A stretch of 64,000 nucleotides of DNA from Marisa cornuarietis (Eukaryota > Mollusca > Gastropoda > Architaenioglossa > Ampullariidae): assembly GCA_004794655.1 (NCBI GenBank), contig SMMW01000025.1, positions 1,424,001 through 1,488,000 on the forward strand, read 5' to 3'. Shown piece after piece: positions 23,901-33,845 of the stretch. Within the stretch, counting starts at the first letter, position 1. Every line of letters begins with the position of its first letter. Made by a program: the position numbers and the translations under genes. The notes beneath the pieces were generated by a model. It did no database searches. It was given only the letters and a program-made list of their open reading frames with translations, and was not told where the DNA came from.

Positions 23901-25599
23901 TAATATATGATAAGTACATAATCTACATTTTGTAATTGCTATTTTAGTGTGACCCATCACATGGTAATGTGAGATTACAGTGAATATAAAACCTGTGAAT
24001 TCCCGAAGCCTGTGAATGCAATTTCGTGGCATAAATCTTTAGTGTAATAATTAGCTTAACAGTTTTTATTTTCTTAAATTCTCAGTAAAAATTTATTTGT
24101 GGCAATATGAAGGGTTTAACTAGCTAAACATTTTTATTGTTATAGGCAGTAATTTTATGCCAATAGCATAATTTTAAAAAAAAGCTTCAGTGCATCTCAG
24201 ATGGGTTAAGTTTATTACAAGATGCTTATTACCAAACTCTGTGCAGAAAATACCCCTCAAAAGTCAACATGCAAAAAATGATATCAAAACCATATCATAA
24301 AATAGTAGAAGTTTGCATTTGGTTGGGTATTTCATAGTTATAAAAGTGCTGGCACCTAAGGGTGATTATGTATACCAGGGATGGGCAAAGCTTTCTTATT
24401 GCGGGCTGGTCTCAAAATTCTAAGCTATGCGGCAGGCCGGTAAAATACCAAAACCCCATGACAGGTGACTAAATAACAAACCTAGTGATAATGGAATGGA
24501 CAACATATGAGTATATAATAGCATTCACTTACCTAATTTATTGTGTAAAGTGAAGCTGTTTGAATTCGCTCACAATAAAACTTTAAAATCAGCCTTTCCT
24601 TTGAAGGCCGCTGCCCCCGGTGCTCTCTAACGATTCCATCAGACACGTCAGCCGTGTTATTTGTTATCTTTGAACTTTGTGTTAGAATGTTACTGACTGC
24701 CGATTTCTAACGACAAGTCATATTTGATAAATTAAAGTTCAATCAAATGAACCTAGGTTTTTTTTAAAAAATCTAGTACACTTCACATTTTGGCAGATAG
24801 GCCACTCCAAAGACGTCTGTGGGCCGCATCAGGGCCACAGGCCATACTTTGCCCACCACTGATGTATACTGAGGAAGAGTATGAAGGGGACGAAACCCAA
24901 GTATTCGGAGGAAATTCCTAGGAGCCAGCCTTGTGAACTTTATTTAGCTACTTCCTTTTGCTTCTCAATACTTTTTTTCTGTTTGTGAGGTAAAGGGAAT
25001 GCAAGCATACAAATGTGCGACTACACATTTAAAATATACAAAAATGTATTTTCATGTGAATTACTCACGTGATAGACCATTGTGTTGGCATCATTTCTGG
25101 AGTCATTATAGGAAAACAGCCTTACTTTATATTGATCAAATTGAAATGGAGTCTTTGCTAATCCAAATTTCACTGTCACAGAATTGTCTTCAGGGTTTCT
25201 CTCTATGTTTATCCATGTAGTCCATTTATCTGGGTATATGATTCCGTTCTTTACTAAACATGCAACATAAAAATACCATAAACGATGAAAAACAATATAC
25301 TGTGCAAACAATATGCAGCAGGATCCTTTAAATCAAATAGGTTTATGATCATGGCATGCAAATAGGTTATGATCATGGCATGCATTTACAACATGCTTAC
25401 ATGGGAAAAATCCCTACAGCTATATGTCTACAATGGATAAGTATTAAAATAGGCATATTTTCCAATTTCCTTTAAAATCTTCAAAATAAACTGCATGTGA
25501 CACACTATAATTTTATCTACAACTGTCATGATTTTCATAAAAATGTCAATAGTCTTTATATACCAGCAAACTCTCATTAATCACAAAATCACATTTATA

Positions 25600-25633
<34 letters not shown>

Positions 25634-28600
25634 CTTGGGCATATGTACCAACCTGTATGTACAATATGTACATCTGTGTTATTACAAAAGTCTTAACATT
25701 AAAATCTGATTCACCTATGTAATTTGGAAGATTTACAATAACTCTCTCATACAGCCCCTGCGCCATCTCTTCCTGAGATGGTGGTGGTAAACTGTAAAGC
25801 TGGACAAGGTAGGATACTGGTGATTGCCTATTTATAGGAAAAAGTTTCAGCTGAAAATGTGAAATCTGAAAATAAAAGAAAAAATACAGACTTTGAGGTT
25901 CAATCAGTCAATCAATCAATTAATTCTATATGACTGCTGCCTCCTTAAAAGGCCTTCTTCGTGCACTTGTACAGCTACAAATAAATAAATGTTTATATTC
26001 TGACTAAATACCTCAAAATAATAAGTAACACATTATTAACAAACACACGAGCAACATCTTCATTTTTTGAATGTGTTGGAATGGCACTTGTGCTAGGTAT
26101 ACTATGTGCTACATATACTAGTATATTCTCTTACTAGGGACACAAAGCTTTGTCATGCACTTATATGCAACAATCTGACAATATATGTGCACACACAAAT
26201 ATAGTAATAGAAAGATTTGTTGTGACTTAAACTCATTTGCTTTGATGTTGAATATTATTTGGGATTATGTATGCTAATTCCAAATTACTGGGCAAGTAGC
26301 ATATGTTTTATCGTGGCATAACTGTCTGATCACTTTAAAGGGTGTCCACAGAATTTCAATTTAATACCTTCTTTAGTGATCCCTTCATCAGATTACAAAT
26401 TAAACAAAAATGCAAGACTAAAAGTAAGTTTTTGAAGTGACAAATACCATATAACAAGGGTCAATCCACAAAATTCATATTACTACATTTATTTAACAGT
26501 GGATGAATGCAGAAAATTAGCAGACTCATCAGATTTGTATCTGAAAAAAAATGGATGCATAGAAATGTGCAAGAACTTCATAATTAGAACAGATGATTGA
26601 AAAATTAAAATACCAAACAGTTCAGAATTATACATCTGTCAATAATCATTTTTTTAAGGAAGTTGTGTGAAAATAGGCACATGATGAATTGAAAAGTGTT
26701 GCAGTTTTCATTGACTAGAAGTGAAATTATGCATATCTAAACTTATGCAATAACTTACAAGCTGCAGATCATATCCAGACAAGTCAATGACTCTGCACAT
26801 CACAGTTCCACTTTGAACTTCCTTCAGTTCTAGCCAATATCCTTTTGTATTCTTTCGACTCAGTGCTGCACAATCATTAATAGTAACATTACAGGCTACA
26901 ATCAAATATGGTGTATTATAAATGTTTGTCAAGATCTCGTTCCTTGCAATAAACTTACAGTTTAATATACACCAGCTGTAGTGAGAAAAATAAACATGAA
27001 AAACACCACAACCTTTTGGGGATCCATGATAAGAATATATTTTCTACTTTGGCTACATTTACAGTATATAAACCATGTACAAAATTTTTCATTTTTATGT
27101 GCCATTTAATCATCTGTAAATATCATGATTAAAAAACAACAAGTGTAACAAATGCATATGGAGATAGACAGCGAACAATTTTTTTGGTCCCTGGAAAGTG
27201 AAATGTTAAAAGTGAACTTATTACATGAACCTGGCATTTTTTCCCCTTTATTTTCCTCAGAGGTGTGTGTCCATCGCCACTCCTTAGACATCTTTCCTTC
27301 CCCAACCCCCAGCTGGGTCAACTGGGAAACGTATTCTGCTGCCACACAGGTATCCAACAGATTAGTGAGTGTGAGTCCAGACACTCCAACCACTTGACTA
27401 TCTGTTTCCTTGATAGTGTATGCCTTCTACAGTTATTACATTCTTCTCTCTACGAAACTACTTACCACTTAAAGGCACATTCCATCTGAAGATAATTCCT
27501 GGGACAATGAATTCCTCTCCATTATACACATAATTGTAGTCTATATACACTTCTGTGGTGAAGTTTCTGGGCTTGTCGACAGAACTTCCATTATTAAGAC
27601 TTTTTGGAAGACTGTCTACCCCATTTCTGCAGCCTGCAATATAGATGGTAGCTATTTTATATATAAAACTAACATCAGTCTGATGAAAGAAACAAGTGCA
27701 TCATCTCCTGAAATCAAACCTTTTCTCACTAACTACTAATGAGAACTCTTCGTCTGCATAATATTTCTGTGCAAAATATCAGCTCGTTTCACTACCTATA
27801 TAGAATACTCAAATAATACAATGTCATTCACTTGTCATTCAAAAACAAAATGATTTCATTTTATAAAATCAGCTCGCTCTGTTGAAATTTTACATTAAAT
27901 GACTAGCAAGAAAAGAAAAAAACACATACTGCCTGTTGTATAGAAAATGCAGTTAGAAGCATTAACCTGAAACAATCATAAATAAAAGGTTCAGTGTGTG
28001 ATTACTTTTGAGAACTCTTTAAAAATACTAAGTACTACAGACAGATAAAACTTTATATATCCCAGAGGGCAATTTGGGGCAGCTCTATTTGAAAGCATAA
28101 AGCAATACCACAATATATTCATATCCATCAAAACGTGATCAAACAGACTCTCATACATTCATGGTTCAGGCGTAGTAATAATAATAATAAATAGAACATT
28201 TGTATAGCGCCTTTCCAGCATCGGCCAGGCGTACATAGGAGCTACATTCATTTGCACTCAGTAACATTCAGAAGTTGCACGGCCGAAACAATGGAGGACA
28301 GTCTCAATCTGTTAGTCCTGCATGCAGGTACACAGAGTCGGCGGTCCGAGGGAAGTGGAAAAATTCTCCTGACAGGACATGCCTGTCATCACGAAGAATT
28401 TCAGACACCTTCAGAAGTGATTTCTGTGCTATTAAATAATTAGTTTTGCTTCATACATTACACAAACACCAAAGACAATTGAAACTCATCATGTAAATTG
28501 TTTTAAATAACTGTTTTTGATTGCCAGCTCAAATGGGCTTTAAAAACCGGATATATTGTTAAACACGACCAGCAAAGAATGTATCTTCTGTGTAAGGTTA

Positions 28601-31037
28601 ACAGTTTTTCGGTTAGCAAAGCAATCTTGGGCCATTCCTACCAGTTGTTTACTGAGAGTCTTGCGGTTCCGCAGTCTGTCTGCCCATGACAGGAACAGTC
28701 TGAACAGAATTTTCCACATCTGTTCTAAGATAATTGGTGTCAAACAGAGGGGTTTATTCTTTCTGTGATCAACAAATAGTTAGGAAAGCTTTCCGCATGT
28801 TATAAATACCTGAACATATACTAGTGGGAGAATTCGTGGATCTAAGTTTAGGTAAATGCTATGCCATGCCTGTATGTAGAAACAATAGGTACTTTAAATC
28901 ATTTGTGCCATCTACAGTCCAGCTGCTCAATCACAAATTGTCAGTGGTGTGTGTGTGAGGTTGTTTGTGTGCATTTGAATGGTCTAGATGTAAGAGTTTG
29001 TTTTTTTTTTGATTGTGTCACTTGCTCATATGTTCCCACTTGCTCATATTTTTTTACACTTTTTTCCACATGCTCATTATTTTATCATGTATTGTGTAAA
29101 TATATATATATATAACTGAGCACCTTTCCATGTTTAAATTGCCCACTGGAGACTAATAAAGTTGGTCATTGTCATTATCATTCTAATTAATATAGAGATA
29201 ACACAAAATTTCTGTGTAGGAATTTTTGCAATTACAGAAAGTTATAGTGCAGTTGTTCAATAAGTAAAGTATAAATAAAACAGTCTGATCAGAAAGAACA
29301 ATGTCTTTCTACTGCCACGAACAATGAGAACTCATATCTTTCCCAGAAAACAATAAATGTAGCACAGAGCTTCAGTAACAAACAAAACTCTTAGGTAAGT
29401 CATATCAAATGTAAACATAAAGCTGAGTCATATGCTGACTCTGACAACCAAAACAGTTGAAGCTTAAACAGCTCAGCCATGAGGAACTGTATAATATTAG
29501 GAGTTCCTGGCTTTCTGAATCAACCTAAATACACCACAGCTGTTAAGAGATTTAGAGGATTATCCCCCTCCCACCCACTCTGCACAGGCTGGACCTGTGC
29601 AAGTATCAGGCCTAAACCTCCAAAACTCAGTTAGGCACTGAGCACTGCATGTTAGCGGCTTAAGATATATGTATTCAAAGCATCACAATTTTCTAAGGAA
29701 AATTTTTTTTGATGCTTCATTATTAATACTGATGATAAAAAGAGTAGGGGTGTTCAAAAGCAGCTAAAATAATATCAGAGAAAATTTTAATTTCATTTTA
29801 TTAATTTTTAACTAGAAAATAATCGTGTCATTTCACACACAGACACACACACACACACATGTTCAGGTAAATATATATGCAGCATACGGTCCTGCATGCT
29901 TTGTGATCTATCCACCATTTGTAAACTAGCTGTAAATGGTTATAGTCAATATATGGGAGTTGCAAAAACAAAAATGAACATAAATAAAAATATTAATATC
30001 TTTTGACTCCATTTATAGTATATTTAATGGGAACTTTTAAAAAAAATACTGTTTGTTATCTCACTAGGTTCAGATTTAATTAATGTATTGAGCTGTCAAA
30101 ATGCATGGTTTTATGTTTTGATAACAAACTTCATGGAAGTCATAGTACTCAAGTATAACATTATGTGAGAAGTTTTTTAGATTTAGAGGTCAGAAGTGCT
30201 GTGATTTTGCACTGTGGGCTATAGGAACCTGGGGTATATGGGAAAACGGATGACAGGGGTGAAGATAATAAGAAAGAAATTCTAAGAGAAGTTATTGTAC
30301 TTCTGAATGCAGCTTTTCCATACCTGCAGTCTAGATATAGTTCTTGTAGCAAATTTGCAATTGTAAATCCAATAGCTTGTCAGCAGCAATTATGCTTAGG
30401 CCCTTCTAAAATTGGCCTTCGTGATGATCGAGTTAAGAATAAGACACACTGATATATATATAGGCCTATCATACGCTTAGTTTGAAATATATAACGTGAA
30501 GTAAGACACATAACTGATTGCAAAACTTTATTTGAACTACGTGGCTTAAGTTTTGTCAACCCATAAACTTTCATATAAAAATACGTGTGTACGTTCTGAG
30601 AAGAATATATATTATGTTAGCAGTGACTACTGCTACTAAAAACTACTTGTTTGATCTTCGCGAACAGCTGATCAAGGGAGGACTCATGGCTGTTATCGAC
30701 AAACTTGACAACTAATAAACAAAACCTTTCGTATACACACTGGCAACAGCTTTTGTGACTACATGAACTTGCGACCCAGACACATGCATACATATTTGTA
30801 TGAGTTTACTGACATCGGGCAGGGCCTATAAAAGTACACCAAACGAAAGTCGCGTGCGACTCACGCATTACTTCTAGGAGCGGCCGCTTCCGAGAACGCC
30901 GCTATCGTAAGCAGTTAGTTTACCTCCGTGCCGTTCTCGAATATCTGGATGTTGTTTGTGCAGTTTTCTCCTCGTGCGGAGAAGGGAAATCCCAGTAATC
31001 CAAGCAGCACCAAGCAGAGAATATTTGGCGGATCCAT
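14314..31037 (-). CDS. IL-17-receptor-like protein, gene B (complete, 13 exons, SEFIR domain)
   Basis: Exons on the minus strand: 30924-31037, 27930-27966, 27466-27633, 26759-26895, 25715-25865, 25069-25253, 23632-23697, 22204-22327, 17567-17824, 16898-16966, 15854-16092, 15329-15616, 14314-14904. All have GT/AG borders; phases are 0,1,1,0,1,0,0,1,1,1,0,0, and the total of 2427 bp gives 808 residues and TGA. Domains: signal peptide about 1-22; ectodomain to about 345 with many Asn-X-Ser/Thr sites and Cys (VPGIIFRWNVP, CNVTINDC, VPAGIYNVSVRPDD); Thr/Ser/Pro stalk; membrane helix about 382-406; SEFIR about 450-655 (KVFLLAADDHEYHTQAVERF, DNVLIVVSK); Ser-rich tail. The family forms cell-surface cytokine receptors that recruit an Act1-like adaptor through SEFIR. 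It is closest in layout to the IL17RA/RD type. Boundaries were chosen by eye; a transcript could shift a few bases. Confidence 0.9.
15139..15262. repeat. Minisatellite in gene B intron 12
   Basis: About 2.5 copies of a ~42-44-bp unit beginning ATGTGCTTACACATGCACAC with CA/TA-rich remainder, lying 60 bp from the exon 12 donor. Confidence 0.7.
15329..15616 (-). CDS. Gene B exon 12: SEFIR C-half
   Basis: Continues GANCLYQAFQKGL, GDLFTPGIQHICGMI, KILTVHFEYTP and LPKHLSSLVQQIHKLN. The order (GDLFT helix, V-F-Y strand, L-P-x-x-L) matches the second half of IL-17-receptor SEFIR domains. Exactly 96 codons, phase 0 on both sides. Confidence 0.88.
15854..16966 (-). CDS. Gene B exons 10-11: juxtamembrane and SEFIR N-half
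   Basis: Exon 10 (16898-16966) encodes DFGYNSSSKKNLGPVMPSTF; exon 11 (15854-16092) starts the SEFIR fold with RKVFLLAADDHEYH, helix A (AVERFADFLR), VIVSFAPQCLSEI, the Trp-containing segment and DNVLIVVSK. These match the first strand, first helix and the V-I-V-S strand of SEFIR domains. The intron after VSK is phase 0. Confidence 0.88.
17567..17824 (-). CDS. Gene B exon 9: stalk and transmembrane helix
   Basis: Encodes a Thr/Ser/Pro/Lys-rich stalk with short internal repeats (SKSEPTASSKSELTSPSKPE), likely O-glycosylated, followed by the membrane helix GLIVGAVLGGIFIVAIFMLL and a basic stop-transfer end QKRNKQ. Phase 1 at both ends, so the exon could be skipped or repeated without shifting the frame, which would yield a receptor lacking its membrane anchor. 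Confidence 0.88.
17825..22203 (-). other. Intron 8 of gene B
   Basis: 4.4 kb, the longest intron but one. It contains an imperfect tandem repeat at 18757-18950, a pyrimidine-rich tract at about 21864-21960, and an exon-like minus-strand open frame at about 20520-20740 that I could not connect to either receptor. The rest is unassigned. Confidence 0.6.
18757..18950. repeat. Imperfect minisatellite in gene B intron 8
   Basis: Five or so diverged copies of a 30-40-bp unit containing GTGAAGGAGCTATGGGTTTT. Unit lengths vary, so it is an old array. Confidence 0.55.
22204..23697 (-). CDS. Gene B exons 7-8: membrane-proximal ectodomain
   Basis: Exon 7 (23632-23697, 22 codons) encodes TPSITAGEYTFLNVPAGIYN; exon 8 (22204-22327) continues VRPDDPNNQDNYNCQCYEGV and a Cys-rich end (MRMCTSCTISW). 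The PAGIYNVSVRPDD stretch is typical of the last strand region of the second fibronectin-type module of IL17RD-like receptors. Intron 6, between exons 6 and 7, contains a hAT MITE. Confidence 0.85.
24376..24861. mobile_element. hAT-type MITE with 8-bp target-site duplication
   Basis: The 486-bp element begins CAGGGATGGGCAAAG and ends with the inverse complement of CAGTGGTGGGCAAAG. It is flanked on both sides by the 8-bp direct repeat ATGTATAC (24368-24375 and 24862-24869). CAGNGNTGGGCAAA ends plus 8-bp duplications are the hallmark of hAT (Charlie-like) elements. No transposase reading frame, so non-autonomous. It lies in intron 6 of gene B. Confidence 0.92.
25069..27966 (-). CDS. Gene B exons 2-6: membrane-distal ectodomain
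   Basis: Exon 2 (27930-27966, 37 bp) encodes VNASNCIFYTTG. Exon 3 (27466-27633) contains NFTTEVYIDYNYVYNGEEF and VPGIIFRWNVP. Exon 4 (26759-26895) holds CNVTINDC and GYWLELKEVQ. Exon 5 (25715-25865) holds SHFQLKLFPIN and SLPPPSQEEM. Exon 6 (25069-25253) holds KNGIIYPDKWTTWINIERN. The pattern of beta-strand-like segments and conserved Trp/Cys fits the first fibronectin-type module of IL-17 receptors (inference from family layout). Confidence 0.85.
25340..25390. repeat. Short tandem duplication in gene B intron 5
   Basis: A 22-23-bp unit containing GGTTTATGATCATGGCATGC occurs twice in a row, between exons 5 and 6. Confidence 0.7.
25601..25634. repeat. (TG)n(GA)n microsatellite
   Basis: Short composite dinucleotide run in intron 5 of gene B. 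Confidence 0.9.
28170..28445 (-). repeat. SINE-like element with trinucleotide tail, gene B intron 1
   Basis: Minus-strand 3' end reads GGAAAGGCGCTATACAAATG then a (TTA)n tail. Body includes a segment with GGCGGTCCGAGGG on the plus strand. Same tail class as 4230-4470. Confidence 0.6.
28555..29185 (+). mobile_element. CR1/L2-like LINE 3' fragment
   Basis: Plus-strand frames contain RNSLNRIFHICSKIIGV, then QQIVRKAFRML and EHILVGEF, then a GT-rich 3' untranslated region and the end GAGACTAATAAAGTTGGTCA followed by (TCAT)-type tail. The same RT C-terminal motif series occurs in the fragment at 49965-50700 (RNSLVSLVNICSKITGT). Strongly 5' truncated and frameshifted. Lies in gene B intron 1, antisense to the gene. 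Confidence 0.75.
29186..30923 (-). other. Remainder of gene B intron 1
   Basis: AT-rich sequence with a short (CA)n near 29838-29862. No exon or recognisable repeat seen; sequence becomes CpG-richer towards exon 1 (after 30830). Confidence 0.55.
30924..31037 (-). CDS. Gene B exon 1: signal peptide exon
   Basis: Reads MDPPNILCLVLLGLLGFPFS followed by ARGENCTNN and an Asn-Gly-Thr site, 38 codons, ending phase 0 at donor GTAAAC. It parallels exon 1 of gene A (signal peptide, then an Asn-Cys-Thr site, then acidic end). It precedes a 3-kb intron. Confidence 0.85.
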
Positions 31038-31300
31038 GGGTGATACTCTGCTAGCTCAAGGATCTACGGCAAACTTTAAAAGACATTGTTGTCGGATGCC
31101 TGCACTCGACAGCGACTGAGCTCTCCACTTGTTGCCAAGCTAGCAAATACACTAAACTTCCGCACTCGACACCGCCTCGAGAGGTGCACCACTGCAGCCA
31201 CCCATTGGTCATTGCGAGCTAGCCAATCACCGCGGGACGGTCCTTACGTCATCAGACACTGGAGATTGCGCGTGTTTGAGAGATCAGTCCTACTGACGTC
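31038..31300 (-). promoter_or_regulatory. Presumed 5' UTR/promoter region of gene B
   Basis: Directly upstream of the gene B start codon. It is markedly more GC- and CpG-rich than the introns, as is common for animal promoters. No TATA box or defined start site could be assigned. A SINE begins at 31301, so the promoter is either within these 260 bp or includes repeat sequence. Confidence 0.4.
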
Positions 31301-31442
31301 TCTCACCAATACAGTGAGGTTTGGCTGTCTTGGGTTCAGCTCTCGTCTCGGGCACACTGTTCTTTTTCTGCATGTGGCATCTGTTTACAGGCTGCCTTGC
31401 CGTGATATAGCCTTAGCTGCTGGCTCGGCGTAAAACACCAAT
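31301..31442 (+). mobile_element. tRNA-derived SINE, family 1 (5'-truncated)
   Basis: About 140 bp nearly identical in order to the intact copy at 33945-34149 (opposite strand): CTCACCAATACAGTGAGG, box-B-like GGGTTCAGCTCTC, GTTTACAGGCTGCCTTGCC and the end GGCTCGGCGTAAAACACCAA. The box-A part is lost. It ends in a C-rich run rather than an A tail. Confidence 0.8.
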
Positions 31443-32985
31443 TTCCTCCCCCCCCCTCAACCTCCTGCTCTGAGGTTCTTCTGCGACGGACCTGACACGA
31501 ACGCGACTAAATTTCTTACCGTCACATGCCTGTTAGCAAAAGACGCGCGCACACGTGACTGTGTCAACAGTCTCATGCATGCGCACGTGTGAGGAGACGA
31601 AAAAGGAACGATTGAATGTGGAAGTTAAATGGCCTTTCTGGTGATAACATGGTTTAAAATGGCGACAGTTTAAGTAGGTAATAAATATGTTTAAATCTTC
31701 TATGTAACATAAATCTTCTATGTAACATGAAACTATTCCACTGATTATGCAGCGAATTTATGTATGTTTTATATGATTTAAAATTTAAAATCGGCTTAAC
31801 ACATTCCTGAAAGCTCTGTTCATTTCATGCACTTGTCTTTTCAAGCAGTAAAGGGCAGAATTGTACTTTCGACATAGCTTTCAATGTTTGGGGGCGGAAA
31901 AGGTAGGCGCACACATGCACGAACGCTCTCACACATATACCGACACACGCTCGATGGTTCAGGAGGACTACAAGACCAGACATGAACCGTAGTTATGGTA
32001 GGCCACCAAAAACCACTTCCCGCACTAGTAAAACGGCGCAAGGGTATCTAGTTTACCTATGTGATTCAGCACAACTCGATAAATGTCATCGGAGGTAATA
32101 TGGAGGCAATCCCACTTCTACCATTAGGAGAATTAGGCAGTTATTATTCCCGAGGGCGCAAGCAATGTAGGGCTCAAGGATGCTCTGCCTTTTTTCTTTA
32201 AATTGTAAGCAACAAATGATTTGCAGACATTATGTACATAATTACTTCTATTCATATAAATTACAGCATTAAAAGGTCTGTTGTTAATTTCACACTTCTA
32301 AACGCAGTATCATTAAAATGCAGGGACCCTTCTTTATGACTGTAACATGTGGCGCCCTTCAATCTACAGTGGATTGCGTTCAAGCTTACCTTCTTATTAA
32401 TCAGTGATAAAACCATTAAAGCCTTTCCGAAACCATAAATTCTTTATTGTAAAATATGCCATCAGATACTATCTAGAAAAAAATATCAGGTGGCTAAGTA
32501 ATGAGATCGACAAAGTTCATATATGGAAGTTTTTCTTTTAAAGTTACAGTAAAAGTTTTGCTCCACCTAAGTTTAGATTTACGCAAAATATTTATGTACA
32601 TAGCACCTATATGCTCACTCGGAAGTTCACCAGTCATTAATAATTCTTCCATCATCATCATGAGGAGGAGAAGCTAGAAGAGTGCAATTTCTTAGTGTGG
32701 GGGCGAGCTTAATGACTTTTTTAAAATCACAATTAACAAAACAAGTTTCCGCAAGATATCATCCTCCGATTTTATGAATTTTATGCACTAGGGGTAAGCG
32801 AGATTTTTATTAACGTGTTGAGAATCACTGCACGTGGATACCCTCCATAAAAACCCGTTTATAAATACCGAGAAGCTTTGACAGCCATCGTAAAATACAA
32901 AACTAGATCAAGACAACATTGTCAGACTATCATGATCAGCGCTGCTTCTGGCCATAAGAATTAATTCACTAGCAATAATTAAATT
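31443..32985. other. Intergenic, nothing assigned
   Basis: Contains an 18-bp tandem repeat of AAATCTTCTATGTAACAT near 31695-31728. Otherwise I recognise no gene or repeat. Confidence 0.5.
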
Positions 32986-33205
32986 GGGGGCGTGGTTAAT
33001 CAAATGGTTAGAGCACTGGCATCGGTTCGGTACCCATGTGGCGCTGCAACCTCCCTCATCGACCCAGCTGTCTGGAAAGGGTACAACGAGGAATAGGAGA
33101 TGGGTACCGCCCTCGCATAAAGCTGGCCCCGAGAAAACTGAGGTCTCTAACACCTCACTCCTTAAAAACGACCTTTAAAAAAATATTAGGGAACGACCAC
33201 TTCAT
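32986..33205 (+). mobile_element. tRNA-derived SINE, family 2, copy 1
   Basis: Head with box-A-like TGGTTAATCAAATGG and box-B-like GGTTCGGTACC, then a body with CGACCCAGCTGTCTGG, GGAGATGGGTACCGCCCTCG and CCGAGAAAACTGAGG, ending in an A-rich stretch and TTAGGGAACGACCA. Two further copies share this order: 46350-46515 and 61805-62025. Confidence 0.75.
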
Positions 33206-33358
33206 AATCAAATGCCACAAACTAACAAGTACAGTAGAACGGCAGACACGGGCGGGATAGCTGGATAAGGGTGGTGAATATCTTTTTAATTAGCTGCTTC
33301 CTTTGGTTGGGAATCAGGCAGTTAAAATCCTCCAGGCGGTGGGGTTCCCCGTTAAACT

Positions 33359-33361
<3 letters not shown>

Positions 33362-33425
<64 letters not shown>

Positions 33426-33443
33426 CGTGTGTGTGTGTGTGTG
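33362..33443. repeat. (TG)n array
   Basis: About 80 bp of TG/GT with two GC interruptions near 33421-33429. Confidence 0.98.
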
Positions 33444-33845
33444 CACGTTGGCATTGAGGCAGGTATCGAGGTACGTGGTATCGACTTGTAAACTAAAAGT
33501 TGCTTGGAAAAAGCTGCACGCTATTTCATCAGCTGTCGTCGTCTCTTTGTTTGTCACATGTTTGTTCACACGCAAAACTCTTTCGCTGAAAGTTGGCTGT
33601 CAACATCATGCACTCATTGTCTGGCACGCTCATTCAAGTGAAAGGTCAGAGGTAATTGAAGACTGCAAAGGTCGGATTCCAGTCCAGTCAAAATAAATAA
33701 GCCGAAAGTGGAGCAGCGAGCATTAAGGAAGTGCTAGCTTGTTTTTGAATGACAGCTGGTCGCATGTACCTCTCGGGGGCCAGCGATAGGCCGACTGACG
33801 ACGATAACATAACCCGTCCTTCATTTTTTAAATTATATTATTGGT

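Noticed and set aside
32986..33060. Possible tRNA gene (A box and B box present)
   Set aside because: The head cannot form a full cloverleaf by eye and is followed by a SINE body shared with two other copies, so it is a SINE head.
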